Origin: JBMZCV01 sp049613665
Lineage (GTDB): Bacteria; Bacteroidota; Bacteroidia; Chitinophagales; UBA2359
DNA: 10,758 nucleotides
Assembly (NCBI GenBank): GCA_049613665.1
Contig: JBMZCV010000170.1
Coordinates: 1-10,758 of the forward strand
Reading direction: 5' to 3'
Shown here: piece after piece, positions 8,704 through 10,758 of the stretch
Numbering within the stretch: position 1 is the first letter of the stretch
Layout: every line of letters starts with the position of its first letter
Program-made: the position numbers and the translations under genes
Notes under the pieces: generated by a model
Database searches by the model: none
Seen by the model: only the letters and a program-made list of their open reading frames with translations
What the model was told of the DNA's origin: nothing

Positions 8704-9206
8704 GCAATTTTTGATTTTATATCGCTCTTTCAGAGCTAGTTGTGCATCATAATTCAAGACATAGGGTTAAAACCCCATGCTATGTTATATAATCCCGTTG
8801 GGATATTAGCGAAAACAAAAAAACTCAACTTATTATCCTGACGATTATGGTATTATTACCAACAATTTGTTACAAAAAAATAAACTTTAAAATACGCTAT
8901 TTATCCTTTTAGCTGCTGGCGATAACACACAGCAACGGCAAGAATTGTCATTTTTTTTTTGGAATAAAATAACCTGTATGCAATGCTATATTTATGTAGT
9001 GGCGTGTATAGGTTTTTGTTTTTTTTAATGAAAAAACAGATGAAAGCGAACTTCGCAAAAGACATGAGTAGCTTATACTTTTTGCATGTGAATTGCTTGT
9101 TTTGAGAAATACTATTCAAATTGTCAAAAAAACAAAAAAAATGAAAAAACAGCTACTTTTTTAGTATCTTGCCTACGCTTTCGCAAATGCTCGCTAAAAA
9201 AATACC
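8704..9206. other. Intergenic region of about 500 bp without a convincing gene
   Basis: The stretch between the lipoprotein and the NTPase gene holds a hairpin-rich repeat-like module (8713-8806), a short inverted repeat TGCTG...CAGCA (8914-8918 and 8930-8934), a run of ten T (8951-8960) and AT-rich low-complexity sequence. Short open frames exist on both strands, the longest being 72 codons on the minus strand at 8901-9119, but none has a start context, composition or protein pattern that supports a gene. I found no exact TAnnTTTG promoter for the NTPase gene here. The nearest candidate, TATCTTG about 40 bp before its ATG, lacks one T and a partner -33 element. Confidence 0.6.
8713..8806. 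repeat. Hairpin-rich REP-like intergenic repeat module
   Basis: Three small hairpins follow each other: GCTCT-TTC-AGAGC (8724-8736); a nested stem with ACATAG (8759-8764) pairing to CTATGT (8780-8785) around GGTTAAAACC; and ATCCC-GTT-GGGAT (8792-8804). The first and third are each preceded by TTATAT (8716-8721 and 8785-8790), so the module looks built from a repeated TTATAT-plus-hairpin unit about 69 bp apart. From memory, intergenic modules of the form 'CATAGGG...CCCTATGCTATGTTATAT + hairpin' are dispersed in many Bacteroidota genomes; only one copy lies in this window, so its repetitive nature is not proven here. It begins just after the lipoprotein stop codon. Confidence 0.6.
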
Positions 9207-10758
9207 ATGCTGCCAACCAAAAACAACAAAATTACAATTGATGGAAAAGGAAATCTTACTATGCAAGATGTGTATAGTGACAAAGTTGTTTTTGACATTC
9301 ATCATTTACACATAGAAAAACTAGAACAACTTGGACTGCTAGAACAAACAAAACAACAGCTTCAAGATATTAAAAAATATTACTACTTTATAAAAACTGC
9401 CGACAAGGTAACCCAACACGATATTCTAAACCTTAGAAGCGATACTTACCAAAAAGCCTACTTCAAAAGATATACCGACAACACGCTTTGGGAAGCCATA
9501 GCAGAAAACGAAAAACGAGCTGCCGTGATGATAGGCGACTCGCTTTCGGGCAAAACTCGTGCTATTTTAGAACTCATACAAGAGCTACCAAATGCTGAAA
9601 AAACTTTGGTGTTTCAAATAAAAGATAGTTTTTTTGATACCAATTTTGAGCTGCCGCCAAACTTAGAGCAGTATGAACGCATATTGGTGTTTTTTGATGA
9701 AATAGGAGATTATTTTCAACGAAAAAATACAAACAACTTACTCAAAGATTTACTGCGAAACCCAAAACTGCAAATTGTAGCTACGGTGAGAAAAGGGCCT
9801 GAATATGCGGAGTATCACGGCAAAATAGATGGCGAAATAAAAAGGCATTTTAGAGAAATAAGAATACCAGATTTAACAAAGTCTGATTATTTTAGTGTTT
9901 TGGTACAGCTACAACAAAAAAAGGCTAAGTTCCAAGATGAAACCTACGACAATGCCAATATAGGTTCTATACTGATGGATTTTGTGACTAAAAAAGATAG
10001 ATATAGAAAAATAAAACTCGGCAAAGATGAAAAAAAACCGCTCGAAACAACGGCTTTTTATATACTCAAAGCCTTGAAAATTTTGTATTATGCTGCCAAT
10101 TTTGAAGAACAAAACACTTATAAGCAAGAAAAAATGATAGAACTCTGCCAAAAAATGATTGAAATGGCAGACAATACTAATGATATAAATATTCTATTCG
10201 CTAAATTTAATGTAAGACAAACTACTGCCAATAATGTTTATGATTTTAATGCGTTTTTTCAACAGTATTTTAAGGCCATACAACTAGGAAATAGAGACAA
10301 TGAAAACTACAACTTTTTTACTTTTGATAAAGAGCATATTAGAATAGAACCGATTTATTTAGAAAAAATAGTAGCCGACAACTATAAGGTGTATGAAGTA
10401 AGAGGCGATGTAGAAAAGTATTTTCCGAGCCAGAATGAACGCATGGAAAAAGGCTATTTTGTGCGTACTTATGCTTTTAGCAAGCAAATACACGCTGCAC
10501 AAAACTATGAAGAAGCAGCTAAAGTTTGGGCAGATATGAAATCTGTTGGTGTGCAAGGCAATGTTGTTTCGTATTCTACGCTTATCAATAAAAGTCCAAA
10601 CTTTGAGACTGCTTTAAGCTTTTTAGAAGAAATGAAAAGCTTGAATTTGAAACCTAATGAAATTTCGTATAATACGCTTATCAATAAAAGTCCAAACTTT
10701 GATACTGCTTTAAGCTTTTTAGAAGAAATGAAAAGCTTGAATTTGAAACCTAATGAAA
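9207..10758 (+). CDS. STAND-like P-loop NTPase with C-terminal PPR-like repeats (partial, runs off the right edge)
   Basis: An uninterrupted frame of 517 codons to the window edge, with no stop. The ATG at 9207 is the first possible start, since a TAA lies in frame at 9195-9197. Residues 8-30 are short beta-strands (ITIDGKGNLTMQDVYSDKVV), like the N-terminal segments seen ahead of bacterial STAND NTPases. Walker A is GDSLSGKT (110-117), Walker B is ILVFFDEIGDY with Asp164-Glu165, and a sensor-like IVATVRKG places Arg195. The 'R-x-TD-x-xLWEAI...GDSxSGKTRA' arrangement recalls the GDSTAGKTRA STAND-type ATPases with TPR tails in actinobacteria. Residues about 200-418 are helical, probably lid and winged-helix parts. 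From 419 a solenoid begins: one degenerate repeat (419-452), then two near-identical 32-residue PPR-like repeats (453-484, 485-516) containing SYxTLIN and ALSFLEEMKSLNLKPN. By analogy with STAND proteins the repeats would sense a ligand and the NTPase would switch or oligomerise. A defence role is inference. The C-terminus and any further domains are missing. Confidence 0.9.
   Translation, partial: MLPTKNNKITIDGKGNLTMQDVYSDKVVFDIHHLHIEKLEQLGLLEQTKQQLQDIKKYYYFIKTADKVTQHDILNLRSDTYQKAYFKRYTDNTLWEAIAENEKRAAVMIGDSLSGKTRAILELIQELPNAEKTLVFQIKDSFFDTNFELPPNLEQYERILVFFDEIGDYFQRKNTNNLLKDLLRNPKLQIVATVRKGPEYAEYHGKIDGEIKRHFREIRIPDLTKSDYFSVLVQLQQKKAKFQDETYDNANIGSILMDFVTKKDRYRKIKLGKDEKKPLETTAFYILKALKILYYAANFEEQNTYKQEKMIELCQKMIEMADNTNDINILFAKFNVRQTTANNVYDFNAFFQQYFKAIQLGNRDNENYNFFTFDKEHIRIEPIYLEKIVADNYKVYEVRGDVEKYFPSQNERMEKGYFVRTYAFSKQIHAAQNYEEAAKVWADMKSVGVQGNVVSYSTLINKSPNFETALSFLEEMKSLNLKPNEISYNTLINKSPNFDTALSFLEEMKSLNLKPNE
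10566..10661 (+). repeat. 96-bp direct repeat, copy 1 (PPR-like unit)
   Basis: First of two adjacent in-frame 96-bp units (32 codons). It differs from the next unit at only four bases: the first codon GTT versus ATT, TCT versus AAT in the fourth codon, and GAG versus GAT in codon 14. All four changes are nonsynonymous in effect (Val/Ile, Ser/Asn, Glu/Asp) and there is no synonymous change. The unit encodes a two-helix hairpin. Confidence 0.95.
10662..10757 (+). repeat. 96-bp direct repeat, copy 2 (PPR-like unit)
   Basis: Second 96-bp unit, contiguous with the first. The last base of the window (A at 10758) matches the first base of an ATT codon, as expected if a third copy begins there, so the array probably continues past the edge. 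Confidence 0.95.

Noticed and set aside
8911..8942. TGCTG...CAGCA inverted repeat with GTGTTATCGCC-like sequence on the minus strand, reminiscent of integron attC sites
   Set aside because: The stem is only 5 bp, paired core sites are not visible, and no cassette structure or integrase is present.
9028..9105. A 25-codon plus-strand open frame starting ATGAAAAAACAG, upstream of the NTPase gene
   Set aside because: Too short, in low-complexity AT-rich DNA, and the peptide shows no recognisable signal, membrane or toxin-like pattern.
8901..9119. 72-codon minus-strand open frame
   Set aside because: Lysine- and phenylalanine-rich translation typical of AT-rich noncoding DNA. It overlaps the T run and has no recognisable domain or start context.
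9027..9152. 13-bp direct repeat AATGAAAAAACAG at 9027-9039 and 9140-9152
   Set aside because: Mostly A-rich sequence in an AT-rich spacer; no insertion or target-site structure lies between the copies.
9141..9197. A broken signal-peptide-like reading (MKKQLLF, stop, YLAYAFANAR, stop) just before the NTPase ATG
   Set aside because: It needs a stop codon to be read through and has no downstream body. The resemblance to a signal-peptide remnant is probably chance.

Overview
The window is AT-rich DNA that looks like a member of the Bacteroidota. The evidence is a large secreted adhesin-like protein built from modules common in that phylum, a lipoprotein with a short Bacteroidota-style signal peptide, a helical hypothetical protein whose N-terminus resembles a Bacteroidota-restricted family, a TAnnTTTG-type promoter, and no convincing Shine-Dalgarno sequences before the starts. 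Genus and species cannot be named from this sequence alone.

Layout: (1) 172-4713, plus strand, encodes a 1513-residue secreted protein: signal peptide, Asp-box (BNR/sortilin-type) beta-propeller repeats interrupted by a LamG jelly-roll, a PKD domain, a second jelly-roll, a Bacteroidota-type C-terminal module and a paired EF-hand dockerin-like tail. (2) 4741-4778 is a strong hairpin between convergent genes, most likely the terminator of the minus-strand gene and possibly of both. (3) 4868-5692 and 5799-7346, both minus strand and 106 bp apart, encode a membrane-anchored DJ-1/PfpI (Hsp31-like) protein and an all-helical protein of unknown function. (4) 7522-8703, plus strand and divergent from the previous pair, encodes a beta-helix lipoprotein with a recognisable promoter. 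(5) 8704-9206 is about 500 bp without a convincing gene. It carries a string of small hairpins resembling a dispersed intergenic repeat of Bacteroidota. (6) 9207-10758, plus strand, is an open frame that runs off the end of the window. It encodes a STAND-like P-loop NTPase whose C-terminus turns into pentatricopeptide (PPR)-like repeats.

The last gene is the most interesting part. A sensor-type NTPase fused to PPR-like repeats is unexpected in a bacterium. The two complete repeats visible are 96 bp each and identical at 92 of 96 positions, so the array expanded recently or is being homogenised. One of the three amino-acid differences falls on the position that in plant PPR proteins reads the RNA base. 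The other genes look like ordinary cell-surface and housekeeping cargo; nothing in the sequence ties them functionally to the NTPase.
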